Source: Solirubrobacteraceae bacterium
GTDB taxonomy: Bacteria; Actinomycetota; Thermoleophilia; Solirubrobacterales; Solirubrobacteraceae
Reading direction: 5' to 3'
Assembly (NCBI GenBank): GCA_017882375.1
Contig: JADGPP010000008.1
Span: 1 to 64,000, forward strand
Length of the DNA stretch: 64,000 bases
Shown here: one piece after another, positions 16,642 to 28,301 of the stretch
How positions within the stretch are numbered: the first letter of the stretch is position 1
How the letters are laid out: the number at the start of each line of letters is the position of its first letter
Position numbers and translations under genes: made by a program
Notes under the pieces: model-generated
Databases searched by the model: none
The model's input: only the letters and a program-made list of their open reading frames with translations
Told to the model about the DNA's origin: nothing

Positions 16642-18828
16642 TCAGGAGCCCGCCGGACGTGTCTCCGGCGCGGGCCGCCGCAGACGCATCGCGCGGCGCA
16701 TGCCTTCGGGCAGATACCAGTTCCAGCGGCCGAGCAGCTTCATCGCCGCCGGCACGAGCAGCGCGCGCACGATCGTCGCATCCAGGAAGATCGCCGCGGA
16801 GAGGCCGAGACCGAACTCCTGCAGCCCGACGAAGCTGCCCGTCATGAAGCCGGAGAAGGCGGCGATCATGATGATCGCCGCAGCGGTGATGATGCGCCCG
16901 GTGTGCTCCAGGCCGTAGGCCACCGCACGCTCGTTGTCGTGATGGCGGTCCCACTCCTCGCGGGTTCGCGACAGCAGGAAGACCTCGTAGTCCATCGAGA
17001 TGCCGAAGATCGTCGCGAACAGGAAGATCGGTATCCATGCTTCGATCTGCGGCGAGCTCGCAAAGCCCAGCCCCGAGCCGACGCCGTGCTGGAAGACGAG
17101 CACGAGCGCGCCATAGGACGCGCTGACCGAGAGCAGGTTCATCAGCACGGCCTTCAGTGGGAGAAAGACGGAGCGAAACGCCCGCAGCAGCACGAAGTAG
17201 GTGATGATCAGAACGGCCGCGATCAGCCATGGAAAGGCGCCGTAGGCGGTGTCGACGAAGTCGACGCCGAACGCGGGCGCGCCCGTCAAGAGGACGCGGT
17301 CGGAGTGCGGAAAGCCGGCGTTCGGCACGTACGTGCTGCGGATCGTGCGCACGAGTCCTTTGGCCTGGGAGGTGCCGGCGTCGGTGCGTCCCGCCGCGCG
17401 GACCTGCAGCGCCTGCCCCGACGGGTCCACGAGACCCGCCTGGCGGCCGATCGCCGGCGTGCTCAGCGCGGGCGCCTGGATCGTCGCCGGCTCGATGCGC
17501 GGGTCGCGACGCAGCTCGCCGACGAGGCGCCGCTCCGCCGCTACCGTCGCGGGCGCGCTGGCCCCGCCGCTGCGCCCGGTGTCGATCACGATCTGATGCG
17601 GCGCCAGGGGGCCCGGCCCGGTGCTCGCCTCCAGCAGGTAGAGGCCGTCGCTGGCCTGCGTGCCGTGTGGCGTGCCGCGGTTGTCGCCTCCGGTCAGATG
17701 CAGCTGCAGCGCTGGTGTCGCGAGCGCGAGCATCAGCGCGGCGGCGCCGAGCAGGTAGGCGACCGGATGGCGCATGATCGAGTGGGCCAGGCGCGACCAC
17801 ATGCCCGGTGCGCCGCTCGCGCGCCGTTGCAGCAGCGCGCGCGGTACGACCCGCAGGCGGTTCACGCCACCGCCGAGCACCGACAGCAGCGCCGGCAGGA
17901 ACGTCGCCGAGGCGGCGATCGAGACGAGCGGGATGAGCACGGCTCCGGCGCCCATCGAGCGCATGAACGGCAGCGGCATCAGCAGCAGCAGGGCCAGTCC
18001 AATCGCCACGGTCAGGCCGGAGAACAGCGTTGCGCGCCCGGCGGTCGCCATCGTCGTCTCCAGCGCCTCGCTCGGGGTATCGCCCTCGCTGAGCTGCTCG
18101 CGATAGCGGAACACGACGAGCATCGAGTAGTCGATCGCGATCGCCAGCCCGATCAGCGTCACGATGTTCGTGACGTATTCGGCCATGTTGCCCAGATGCG
18201 CGACGATCCAGACCAGCCCGAGCGTGGTCGGCAGCGTCGCCAGCGCGAAGATGAACGGCACGATCACCGCTCCGACGGTGCCGAACATGAACAGCAGCAC
18301 GAGGATCGCGATCGGCACCGCGATCGTCTCGCCCCGGCTAAGATCGTGGCTGTAGACGGGTTGCAGGTCGTGGCTGAGCGCGGGAAACCCGGTCAGATAG
18401 GTGTGCAGGCCTGCAACGGCGCCGATCGCGCGACGCATCCGCTCGGTGTAGTTTTTCGCGTCGGCAGCCTGCAGCGGGGTGGTTATCTGCACGTAGGAGA
18501 CCTGCGCATTGGCCGAGCGAACCGGCCCTGCTCGGCCGCCGGGCACTTGCGCCGCGGCCCGCCGGGCGGCGGCCTCGGATGCCTGCGGCGCGGCGCCCGG
18601 TGCGCTCGACTTCACCACCAGCGTGAACGCCCCGTCGCCGCGTTCGTGAAAGCGGGTGCGCAGCACGTTGAGCCCCGCTTCTGCGTCCGAGCCCGGGACG
18701 CTGAAGCGATTGGTCAGCAGGCTGCCGAGATCGGTCGTGGCCCAGCCACCCAGCAGCAGCAGGGCGATCCACGTGACGATGATCGCGCGACGGTGCGCGA
18801 CGACCATGCACGTCCAGCGGAGCATCAC
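16642..18828 (-). CDS. MMPL/RND-family transporter
   Basis: The 728-residue protein shows two repeats of one N-terminal helix, a ~150-residue extracytoplasmic loop and a five-helix bundle. The MMPL hallmark 'AIDYSMLVVFRYRE' occurs in the first bundle and 'SMDYEVFLLSRTREEW' in the second; the Asp-Tyr pairs there carry the proton relay in this family. Members export lipids or siderophores across actinobacterial membranes, and the cargo here is unknown. A small membrane protein gene ends 3 bp upstream of its start, suggesting one transcript. Confidence 0.88.
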   Translation of the reverse strand: MMLRWTCMVVAHRRAIIVTWIALLLLGGWATTDLGSLLTNRFSVPGSDAEAGLNVLRTRFHERGDGAFTLVVKSSAPGAAPQASEAAARRAAAQVPGGRAGPVRSANAQVSYVQITTPLQAADAKNYTERMRRAIGAVAGLHTYLTGFPALSHDLQPVYSHDLSRGETIAVPIAILVLLFMFGTVGAVIVPFIFALATLPTTLGLVWIVAHLGNMAEYVTNIVTLIGLAIAIDYSMLVVFRYREQLSEGDTPSEALETTMATAGRATLFSGLTVAIGLALLLLMPLPFMRSMGAGAVLIPLVSIAASATFLPALLSVLGGGVNRLRVVPRALLQRRASGAPGMWSRLAHSIMRHPVAYLLGAAALMLALATPALQLHLTGGDNRGTPHGTQASDGLYLLEASTGPGPLAPHQIVIDTGRSGGASAPATVAAERRLVGELRRDPRIEPATIQAPALSTPAIGRQAGLVDPSGQALQVRAAGRTDAGTSQAKGLVRTIRSTYVPNAGFPHSDRVLLTGAPAFGVDFVDTAYGAFPWLIAAVLIITYFVLLRAFRSVFLPLKAVLMNLLSVSASYGALVLVFQHGVGSGLGFASSPQIEAWIPIFLFATIFGISMDYEVFLLSRTREEWDRHHDNERAVAYGLEHTGRIITAAAIIMIAAFSGFMTGSFVGLQEFGLGLSAAIFLDATIVRALLVPAAMKLLGRWNWYLPEGMRRAMRLRRPAPETRPAGS

Positions 18829-18831
18829 CGG

Positions 18832-18993
18832 CTAGCGGCCTCGCTTCGCAGGCACCACGCCCTGACGCCCGAGATCCAGGGCAACAGCGAGAATCAGCGT
18901 CGCCGCCCAGGCGTTGACGGGATCGAACAGCAGCGGCTCGTGCCCGCCGATCTGATCGGCGATGAGCCAGATTATGAACCAGACGAAGGTCAT
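18832..18993 (-). CDS. Small membrane protein upstream of MMPL
   Basis: The 53-residue protein has two hydrophobic stretches ('TFVWFIIWLIAD' and 'AWAATLILAVALDLG') and a basic tail. The ATG at 18993 gives the most compact protein; a longer frame to 19059 has no added features. Its stop is 3 bp from the MMPL start, so it is likely the first gene of that operon. Family not recognised. Confidence 0.55.
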   Translation of the reverse strand: MTFVWFIIWLIADQIGGHEPLLFDPVNAWAATLILAVALDLGRQGVVPAKRGR

Positions 18994-19106
18994 GGCGCTC
19001 ACCCTGCCGTCCGCGTGCGTCGCGGGCATCGGGGTCCAACCGCAGCCGAGTTCGGTCAACTACGTATATTCGCGCAGCGGCTCCGTGATCCTCGGCTGAG
19101 CGGCGC

Positions 19107-21928
<2,822 letters not shown>

Positions 21929-22100
21929 TCATTGGTGCCTCTGCTGGGTCGCTGCTCGCCGTGTGCTGCTCTGATCGACAGCGGATGGATCGCGGCTCCT
22001 TCGGGTCAGGACGCGGCGCGCTCGGCGAGCAAGAGGCTACTCATGCAAGCACGATTGGGTCGTGATCCGGACATGAACTTCGATGTCGGATACTTCGTCG

Positions 22101-22404
22101 ATGGTCCGCGCGGTCGTCTTGACGGGAGCGCCCGGCTCGGGCAAGTCGTCGGTGCTCGACGCGCTCACGACGCGGCTGGAGATCGAGGGCGTGGCGCACG
22201 GCGCGATCGAGAGCGAGCAGCTCGCGCGCGGCTTTCCGCTGGCCGGGCAAGCGCGGGCTGATCGAACACGCCAGGACGCTCGCGGCGGCGATCCCGCGAC
22301 TCGGCGGCATCGATCTGACGATCGACACGAGCGAGCGCGACGCGGAGGATGTCGCGCGCGAGGTGTACGAGCAGATGCACGCTCGCGGCGTCGTTACGAG
22401 CTGA
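22101..22404 (+). pseudogene. Actinobacterial P-loop protein broken by internal deletion
   Basis: The N-terminal part (ATG at 22101) reads 'VLTGAPGSGKSSVLDAL', a Walker A motif, then 'AIESEQLARGFP'. At about 22235-22240 the frame shifts, and another frame continues with 'WPGKRGLIEHARTLAAAIP' and 'DTSERDAEDVAREVYEQM' to a stop at 22402. Both pieces belong to one known type of ~170-residue actinobacterial nucleotide-binding protein. About 70 central residues are missing and the two halves are out of frame. I interpret this as an internal deletion, not a sequencing slip, because the middle is absent. Confidence 0.7.
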
Positions 22405-22467
22405 CCGCCCGGCCACCGGTGCGGCCATCGGACACGGTCTCGCGGACGGCGAGGTGCGTCTGGACGA

Positions 22468-22842
22468 TCAGCCTTCGCCGTGGAACACGGCCTCGACGTT
22501 GTGCCCGTCGGGGTCGAGCACGAACGCGCCGTAGTAGCCCTCGCCGTAGTGCGGGCGCTCGCCGGGGGGGCCGTTTTCACGCCCGCCGGCGGCGAGTGCG
22601 GCGGCGTGGAAGGCGCGCACCTGCTCGGCGCTGTCGGCGGAGAAGGCGATGTGCACGGGTGCGCCGACGTCGTAGTCGGTGGAGATCGCGAAGTCCATCT
22701 TGTCGGCGCTGCCGAACTCGATCTCGCTGGGCAGCACGTCGCTGGTGTTCGTCTCGGCGAAGCCGAGCGGCGCGAGCGCTCGTTCGTAGAAGTCGTGGCT
22801 GCGCGCGAGGTCTGAGACGCCGACCGTCAGGTGGTCGATCAT
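22468..22842 (-). CDS. VOC-family (glyoxalase/dioxygenase fold) protein
   Basis: The 124-residue protein starts 'MIDHLTVGVSDLARSHDFYE' and ends 'FVLDPDGHNVEAVFH', the two beta-alpha-beta-beta-beta modules of the vicinal oxygen chelate superfamily. H4 and the late Glu in 'NVEAVFH' are typical metal ligands. I chose the ATG at 22842; the upstream frame to 22989 overlaps the divergent fbiC and reads as Arg-rich noncoding. The reaction cannot be predicted; the family includes lactoylglutathione lyases, dioxygenases and resistance proteins. Confidence 0.8.
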   Translation of the reverse strand: MIDHLTVGVSDLARSHDFYERALAPLGFAETNTSDVLPSEIEFGSADKMDFAISTDYDVGAPVHIAFSADSAEQVRAFHAAALAAGGRENGPPGERPHYGEGYYGAFVLDPDGHNVEAVFHGEG

Positions 22843-22936
22843 CACGCGGCGGGTGGGCACGCCGGGACTGTAACGCGGGCGGTGCGCCCGCCGTGCTCGC
22901 GGGGGAGAGGGCGCTCGGGCGTCATAGACTCCACCC

Positions 22937-25189
22937 ATGCGTCGCCGGGTCACCTTCTCGCGCAATCTGACGCTGTCGCTGTCGCGCACGTGCCGCTGCT
23001 ACTGCAAGTACTGCGCGTTCGCCACGCACCAGGCGCACCTGCACCCGCCTGACGAGGTGATCGAGATCCTCGACGGCGCGGCCAAGCGCCAGGTCAAGGA
23101 GCTGCTGGTGCTGACCGGCGAGAAGCCCGAGGTCAACCCGGGCGTCGCCGCGCGCTTGGCCGAGTACGGCCACGAGGACTTCACCGCGTACGTCGTGTGG
23201 ACGTGCGAGCGCGCGCTCGAGCGAGGCCTGCTGCCGCACACCAACCTCGGTGTCCTGTCGTCGCGGGACCTGGCTCGGCTGCGCGAGGTGACGGCCTCGC
23301 AGGGGTTGATGCTCGAGTCGATCTCCGAGCGCCTCATGCAGACCGTGCACGCCGGCTCGCCGACCAAGCACCCGGCGCGTCGCCTGGAGACGATCCGCGC
23401 GGCCGGCGAGCTGAAGATCCCGTTCACCAGCGGCATCCTCGTCGGCATCGGCGAGTCAGAGCAGGAGCGCGTGCAATCGCTCGAAGCTCTGGCCCAGGTC
23501 CACGCCGAGCACGGCCACATCCAGGAGGTGATCCTGCAGAACTTCGTACCCCACCAGCGCTACTACGGCCAGGAGCCCGCGCAGATCGCCGACGCGACCG
23601 CGCGCGCCTATTGGCGGACGGGCGTCGCCGACGACGGCGACGGGCCGGCGTTCGAGCGGCCGAGCCTGCCGCTGCCCGACTGGGCCTGCCCGGTGAGCAT
23701 CGAGGACATGAAGCGCCTGATCGCCGAGACGCGGCGGCTGATGCCCGACGTCGGCATCCAGATCCCGCCGAACCTCGCTGACTGGTGGGGCGAGCTCGTC
23801 GCCGCCGGGGCGACGGACCTCGGCGGGCTGAGCGCCAACGGCGATCACATCTCGCCCGAGCACCCGTTCCCGTCGCCGCATCAGGTGCGCAAGCAGCTGC
23901 AGCGCGATGGCGTGGCGCTGACCGAGCGCCTGTGCGTGTACCCGCAGTACATCGATCCCGAGTGGGTCGCACCGGGCGTGCTCGACACGATCAAGGCGAA
24001 GTACTGGAGCTTCATCCCGCGCCGCGGCTCCGGGCGCACCGACCCGACCGCAAGCGGTGCCCGGCCGATCCGCCCCGACCTCGTCGCGGGGGCGATCGCC
24101 AAGGGCCGCGACGGCGTTGCGCTGAGCCCCGAGGAGCTGACGGCGATGTTCGCCGAGACGCGCGCTGAGGCGATCGAGGAGATGCGCGAGGCGGCCGACG
24201 AGCTGCGCGCCGAGCTCGCGGGGGAGACGGTGACGTTCGTCGTCAACCGCAACATCAACGTCTCCAACGTGTGCATCGTCGGCTGCGCCTTCTGCGGCTT
24301 CGGCCAGGGCAAGCGCTCGCCGGACGCCTACGAGCACGACCGCGACGAGTTCGCGCGGCGCGTGCACGAAGCCGTCGAGTACGGCGCCAGCGAGCTGTGC
24401 ATCCAGTCGGGCATCCACCCCGACTGGACGCTGCAGGACTACCTCGGCTGGCTGCGCTTCGCCAAGCAGCTCGCGCCGCAGCTGCACCTGCACGCCTACA
24501 GCCCGATGGAGATCGCGCACATGTGCGACATCTCGCAGCTGGCGCCCGACGAGGTCTTCGCACGCCTGCGCGACGCCGGGCTGGGCTCGACGCCGGGCAC
24601 GGCCGCCGAGGTGCTGCACGACGGCGTGCGCGAACGCATCTCGCCGAACAAGCTGCCGGTCGCGCGCTGGGTGGCGATCATCGAGGCCTCGCACCGCGCC
24701 GGACTGCGCTCGACCTCGACGGTCATGTTCGGGCACATCGAGGAGCCGTGGGAGCTGGCCGAGCACATGCGCGTGGTGCGCGAGCTGCAAGAGCGCACGG
24801 GCGGGATCACCGAGTTCGTGCCGCTGTCGTTCATCCCCTTTCAGACGCTGCTCGGGCGCACGCACGGGGTCGAGGAGATCTCGCGCGAAGAGAACCTCAA
24901 GCACACCGCCGTCTTTCGCCTGGCGCTCGGGCGCACGATCGCAAGCCTGCAGGCGAGCTGGGTGAAGATGGGACTGGACGCGGCGACCGAGTCGCTGCGC
25001 TGGGGCGTCAACGACCTCGGCGGCACGCTGATGGAGGAGTCGATCAGCCGCCTCGCCGGCAGCTACCACGGCACCAAGCTCGACCCCGACGAGCTGGTCG
25101 CCGCGGCCCACCGCGCCGGGCGCCCGGCGGCCGAGCGCACGACGCTGTACGACATCAGACGCCGCTACGAGCTGGCCGTCGCGGCCTGA
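22937..25189 (+). CDS. fbiC: FO synthase, CofG-CofH fusion
   Basis: The 750-residue protein carries two radical SAM halves. The N-terminal CofG-like half has its cluster Cys at C19-x3-C23-x2-C26. The CofH-like half has 'CIVGCAFC' with C446, C450 and C453, preceded by 'NRNINVSNV'. Together they make the deazaflavin FO from tyrosine and a flavin-pathway diaminouracil intermediate. The fused form is typical of actinobacterial FbiC. It is followed by cofE and cofC on the opposite strand. It is divergent from the VOC gene, with 94 bp between the starts. Confidence 0.95.
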   Translation: MRRRVTFSRNLTLSLSRTCRCYCKYCAFATHQAHLHPPDEVIEILDGAAKRQVKELLVLTGEKPEVNPGVAARLAEYGHEDFTAYVVWTCERALERGLLPHTNLGVLSSRDLARLREVTASQGLMLESISERLMQTVHAGSPTKHPARRLETIRAAGELKIPFTSGILVGIGESEQERVQSLEALAQVHAEHGHIQEVILQNFVPHQRYYGQEPAQIADATARAYWRTGVADDGDGPAFERPSLPLPDWACPVSIEDMKRLIAETRRLMPDVGIQIPPNLADWWGELVAAGATDLGGLSANGDHISPEHPFPSPHQVRKQLQRDGVALTERLCVYPQYIDPEWVAPGVLDTIKAKYWSFIPRRGSGRTDPTASGARPIRPDLVAGAIAKGRDGVALSPEELTAMFAETRAEAIEEMREAADELRAELAGETVTFVVNRNINVSNVCIVGCAFCGFGQGKRSPDAYEHDRDEFARRVHEAVEYGASELCIQSGIHPDWTLQDYLGWLRFAKQLAPQLHLHAYSPMEIAHMCDISQLAPDEVFARLRDAGLGSTPGTAAEVLHDGVRERISPNKLPVARWVAIIEASHRAGLRSTSTVMFGHIEEPWELAEHMRVVRELQERTGGITEFVPLSFIPFQTLLGRTHGVEEISREENLKHTAVFRLALGRTIASLQASWVKMGLDAATESLRWGVNDLGGTLMEESISRLAGSYHGTKLDPDELVAAAHRAGRPAAERTTLYDIRRRYELAVAA

Positions 25190-25220
25190 CGGCCAGGCGC
25201 GCCGATCCCGCTCGCATGCC

Positions 25221-25246
25221 GGGGGGACCCGGGGGACCCGGGGGGC
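25221..25246 (+). repeat. G-rich triplicated GGGGGACCC tract
   Basis: Three G-runs of five or six bases alternate with CCC in a 9-10 base period, just after the fbiC stop. It lies between fbiC and the palindromic repeat at 25262. It could form strong secondary structure, but four separated G-runs are not clearly present, so a G-quadruplex is not claimed. Confidence 0.6.
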
Positions 25247-25261
25247 CCGTGTGTCGCTTTG

Positions 25262-25316
25262 CACGCAGCGATAGCCATGGTCTATACGCCGTAGATACGA
25301 TGGCTATCGCTGCGTG
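25262..25316. repeat. Extended copy of the 20-3-20 palindromic repeat
   Basis: The 43-base core (25268-25310) has arms GCGATAGCCATGGTCTATAC and GTAGATACGATGGCTATCGC around GCC. Here the symmetry extends outward: the outer 15 bases on each side are perfectly complementary (CACGCAGCGATAGCC). It sits in the convergent gap between fbiC and cofE. It may serve as a bidirectional terminator or as a REP-like element. Apart from this and the G-rich tract, the 289-bp gap shows nothing coding. Confidence 0.85.
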
Positions 25317-25478
25317 TGAGAAGAGAACCGCCCAGCGCCCACCCGCCGCCCAATACCCACCCGCCGCGCAGCATCCAGCCCTCGAACAGCGCCCACGCGC
25401 CGCCGAGCGGGAGCCCGGTGCGGTCTTCAACGGCTTGGCCGAACTCGGCGCTGAGCGCACCGCACCGCCGCCAGCGCT

Positions 25479-26252
25479 CTAGCGGAACATGTCCTCGTCG
25501 AGCGGGCGCAGCAGGGCGGCGGCGCCGGGTCCGTCGTCGTCGCTGAGGTAGCGCTGCAGGCCGTCGACGATCACCACCGGCTCGCGCGAGTCCTTGGCGC
25601 GGACGAGCTCGGCGGCGGCGCCGGCGGCGTCGGCGACCGCGAGCCAGGTTGCGCGCAGCTGCATGCCGCCGGAATCGGTGCGCCCGCGCCAGTCGTCCAG
25701 CGGCTGCATGCCGGCGAGGCCGATGGCGACGTCGAGCTGACCGTGGCGCCAGGCGCGGCCGAAGCTGTCGGTGACGAGCACGGCGACGCTCGCGCCGGTC
25801 AGCTCGCGCAGACGCGCACGGATGCGCCGGGCCGAGCCGTCGGGATCGCGTGGCAGCAGGATCAGCGTCTCGCGATCGGCGGAGTTGGAGGCGTCGACGC
25901 CGGCGTTGGCGCAGACGAAGCCGTGGCGCGTGCGGCAGACGAGCACGCCGCGCTCGGCGCGCACGATCGCCACGGACTCGTCGAGCACCACCTGGATCGC
26001 CCGCGGATCGCGCTGCTGGCCGGCGGCTGCGGCCTGCGCGGCGAGCTCCAGCGCGCGCTCGCTTGGATGCACGCCGGCGAGTGTGACGACGGCGCCCTCG
26101 CACTTGGACACGGCCTTGTGCGCGATCACCACGAGCCGTCCGTCGCGCAGCGGCTCGTCACGCTGGGCGGCGTCGGCGATCATCTGTGCCAGGTCGTCTC
26201 CGGCGCGCAGCTCGGGCAGGCCGCTGAGAGCGCGGGCGCGGAGGCTGGCCAT
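25479..26252 (-). CDS. cofE: F420-0:gamma-glutamyl ligase-like protein
   Basis: The 257-residue protein matches the CofE/FbiB N-terminal domain. 'VIAHKAVSKCEG' near residue 42-53, 'VDASNSADRETLILLP' and 'LVTDSFGRAWRHGQLDVAIG' are the family's signature segments. It adds glutamate residues to F420-0 using GTP. Unlike mycobacterial FbiB it lacks the C-terminal nitroreductase-like domain, so it is the stand-alone archaeal-type form. It follows cofC by 17 bp on the same strand and is probably in one operon with it. Confidence 0.9.
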   Translation of the reverse strand: MASLRARALSGLPELRAGDDLAQMIADAAQRDEPLRDGRLVVIAHKAVSKCEGAVVTLAGVHPSERALELAAQAAAAGQQRDPRAIQVVLDESVAIVRAERGVLVCRTRHGFVCANAGVDASNSADRETLILLPRDPDGSARRIRARLRELTGASVAVLVTDSFGRAWRHGQLDVAIGLAGMQPLDDWRGRTDSGGMQLRATWLAVADAAGAAAELVRAKDSREPVVIVDGLQRYLSDDDGPGAAALLRPLDEDMFR

Positions 26253-26269
26253 GATGCGTGTGCGCCCGC

Positions 26270-26965
26270 TCAGTGGCTGTTGATGATGGAGAGGATGCTC
26301 GGGCGTTCGTCCTGGCTAAGCACAGCGCGTGTACTCACGGCCGGGGCGTCGCCGTCGGTCAGGCGGTCGCGCAGGGCGGCGAGGTCCGCGCCGGTGTCGA
26401 CGTCGAGCAGCAGCGAGGGGGGACGCTCCTCGCGAAGGCTGACGCCGGCCGCAAGCGCGAGCGCGCGATGGCGCTCGCAGCTGCCCGGGCCGAAGCTGGG
26501 GGAGATCGCGTCGGGTGGCGACAGCAGCAGGCCATTGGTGCCCGCGCCGTGACGGTCGGGCACGATCACGACTTCCGCCGCATCATCCGCGCCGGCCGCG
26601 TGGGCGGCCAGCAGCGCATCGAGCTCGCCCGGGTCCAGCGCGGGGCAGTCGCCGGGAATGCACAGCACGCGCTCGATGCCGTCGGCCAGCGCCCGGCGCA
26701 CGCCGAGCGTGACGGCGGCCGACTGGCCGAGCTCGTCGCCGTCGGGCACGAGCAGCGCTCCGTGCTCGCGCGCGGTCTGCGACAGGCTCGGCTCGCACGT
26801 GACGACGATCGTGCGCTCGATCGCCGCGGTGCGCGCGAGCGCGCGCAGGACGTCGGCGACCATCGCGCGCGCCAGCTGTCCGCGCAGCGCCTCGGCGACG
26901 CTCGCGCCGAGGCGCGACTTGGCGCGGTCGAAGCGCTTTACGGGAAGGATCGCTGCGGTGCGCAT
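26270..26965 (-). CDS. cofC: Phospholactate/phosphoenolpyruvate guanylyltransferase
   Basis: The 231-residue protein has the MobA/CofC nucleotidyltransferase fold. It shows 'AILPVKRFDRAKSRLG' at the N-terminus (nucleotide-binding Lys/Arg), 'VLCIPGDCPAL' (metal-binding Asp) and 'GTNGLLLSPPDAISPSFGPGS' (CofC signature, in two adjoining segments). CofC/FbiD activates 2-phospholactate or PEP with GTP to supply the side chain for CofD. It lies directly upstream of cofE. Which three-carbon acid is used cannot be read from the sequence. Confidence 0.9.
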   Translation of the reverse strand: MRTAAILPVKRFDRAKSRLGASVAEALRGQLARAMVADVLRALARTAAIERTIVVTCEPSLSQTAREHGALLVPDGDELGQSAAVTLGVRRALADGIERVLCIPGDCPALDPGELDALLAAHAAGADDAAEVVIVPDRHGAGTNGLLLSPPDAISPSFGPGSCERHRALALAAGVSLREERPPSLLLDVDTGADLAALRDRLTDGDAPAVSTRAVLSQDERPSILSIINSH

Positions 26966-26999
26966 CTGCCCGCAGACGATAGTGAGCGCCAGCGGGCGC

Positions 27000-28103
27000 T
27001 CACCAGCCGAGCAGCATCAGGCCGACGGTGACGCCGGGCCCGATCGTGACCATCAGACCGCGCTCGCCGGGCTGCGGCTCGTCGCGCTCGATCGTGTTCT
27101 TGAGCACGTAGAAGATCGACGGGGTGCCGACGTTGCCGTGCTCGGCCAGCGCCCGCCAGCTCGTCTCCACGTCCTCGTCTGACAGCGCCAGCGCGGACTG
27201 CACGTTCTCGATGATCCGCCGGCCGCCCGGGTGCACGATCCAGTGGTCGATGTCCGAGCCCTGCAGATGGTTGTGGCGCAGGAAGCCGTCAACGACGTCG
27301 CCCAGCCCGGCGCCGGCGAGGTCGGGCAGCTCACGCTCGAGCTGTAGGTAGCTTTCCTCGTGGCTGAGCTCCAAGGTGACCGCGCCGAGGGTGCCGGCGA
27401 TCTGGTGGACCTGAGAAGCGAGGATTGCCGGGCCGTGCGCGCGCGCGTCGCTCGAGAGCACGGCGGCAGCGCAGCCGTCGCCGAAGATCGCCGAGCCGAC
27501 GATCTTGGCCTTGCTGTCGGCAGCCGAGGACGGCGTGAGGATCCCGCTCATGCTCTCCGCCGCCACGACGAGCGCCTGCTTGTGCGGGTGCTCGCGCAGC
27601 GCTTGACCGGCCAGACGCATCAGCGGCACGCCGCTCGCGCAGCCGACGCCGGTGATGTGGTACTTGTCGGTCGTCGGGCCCATCTCGAAGTGGTCGACCA
27701 GGCGGTGGGCGAGCGTAGGACAGCCGAGCGAATAGAGGCTCGCGCTGATCACCGTGCCGATCTGCAGGGGATCGATCTGCAGCTGCTCGACGGCGCTGAC
27801 CGCGTGCGCCATCAACTCGCGCTCGATCTGCGCGGTGCGGCCCCGCAGCGTGCGCGCCATGAACTCCTCGCTGAGATTCAAGTGGCGGCGCTTGACGCCG
27901 CTGCGCTCGAAGATGCCTTCGGCGAACGCGTTGCCGTCGAGCCCGAGGCCCGCCAGCGCTTGCTCCTGCGTGAGCACGGTCGGCGAGTCCGACACCGCGA
28001 GCCCGCTGATTCGCGGACCCGAACCGCGCGAGCGATTGCGTCTGGCGGCGATCGGATCGGCGAGAGTCGGAAGGCCGCCGTGGCGGTGCAGGCCGGTGGA
28101 CAC
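27000..28103 (-). CDS. Type III polyketide synthase (chalcone synthase-like)
   Basis: The 367-residue protein has a thiolase fold with the complete Cys-His-Asn triad of type III PKSs: C155 in 'GVGCASGVP', H291 in 'IVHPGGRR' and N324 in 'EHGNVGTPS'. 'TIGPGVTVGLMLL' is the typical C-terminal CoA-tunnel segment. The length is normal for the family. Such enzymes condense malonyl-CoA units on a CoA starter to make pyrones, resorcinols or naphthalenes. It sits within the F420 gene block but is not coupled to it. The 198-bp upstream gap to the divergent sulfotransferase should hold both promoters. Product unknown. Confidence 0.87.
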   Translation of the reverse strand: MSTGLHRHGGLPTLADPIAARRNRSRGSGPRISGLAVSDSPTVLTQEQALAGLGLDGNAFAEGIFERSGVKRRHLNLSEEFMARTLRGRTAQIERELMAHAVSAVEQLQIDPLQIGTVISASLYSLGCPTLAHRLVDHFEMGPTTDKYHITGVGCASGVPLMRLAGQALREHPHKQALVVAAESMSGILTPSSAADSKAKIVGSAIFGDGCAAAVLSSDARAHGPAILASQVHQIAGTLGAVTLELSHEESYLQLERELPDLAGAGLGDVVDGFLRHNHLQGSDIDHWIVHPGGRRIIENVQSALALSDEDVETSWRALAEHGNVGTPSIFYVLKNTIERDEPQPGERGLMVTIGPGVTVGLMLLGW

Positions 28104-28301
28104 AGGCGAAGCTCCTTCGGGAGGGGTTGGGCGTCCGGCGAGAAGCGTCCGAACTCTGACGATAGGCGCAGTAACAGCTTGTTAACGGCCTCGCTGTGCC
28201 GTTCTTACCTAGTTCTTCGCGTGTCTCCTGCACCGATCTGATGCGATGGGGCCGTCATCGAAGGGCCATCGGGCCGTTCATCGCCACCGAGGAGGGACCA
28301 T

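Noticed and set aside
22041-22580. 179-codon minus-strand frame upstream of katG
   Set aside because: It is Arg/Ser/Ala-rich and antisense to the recognisable P-loop pseudogene.
25221-25246. G-quadruplex
   Set aside because: Only three well-separated long G-runs are seen; a fourth independent run is not clear.
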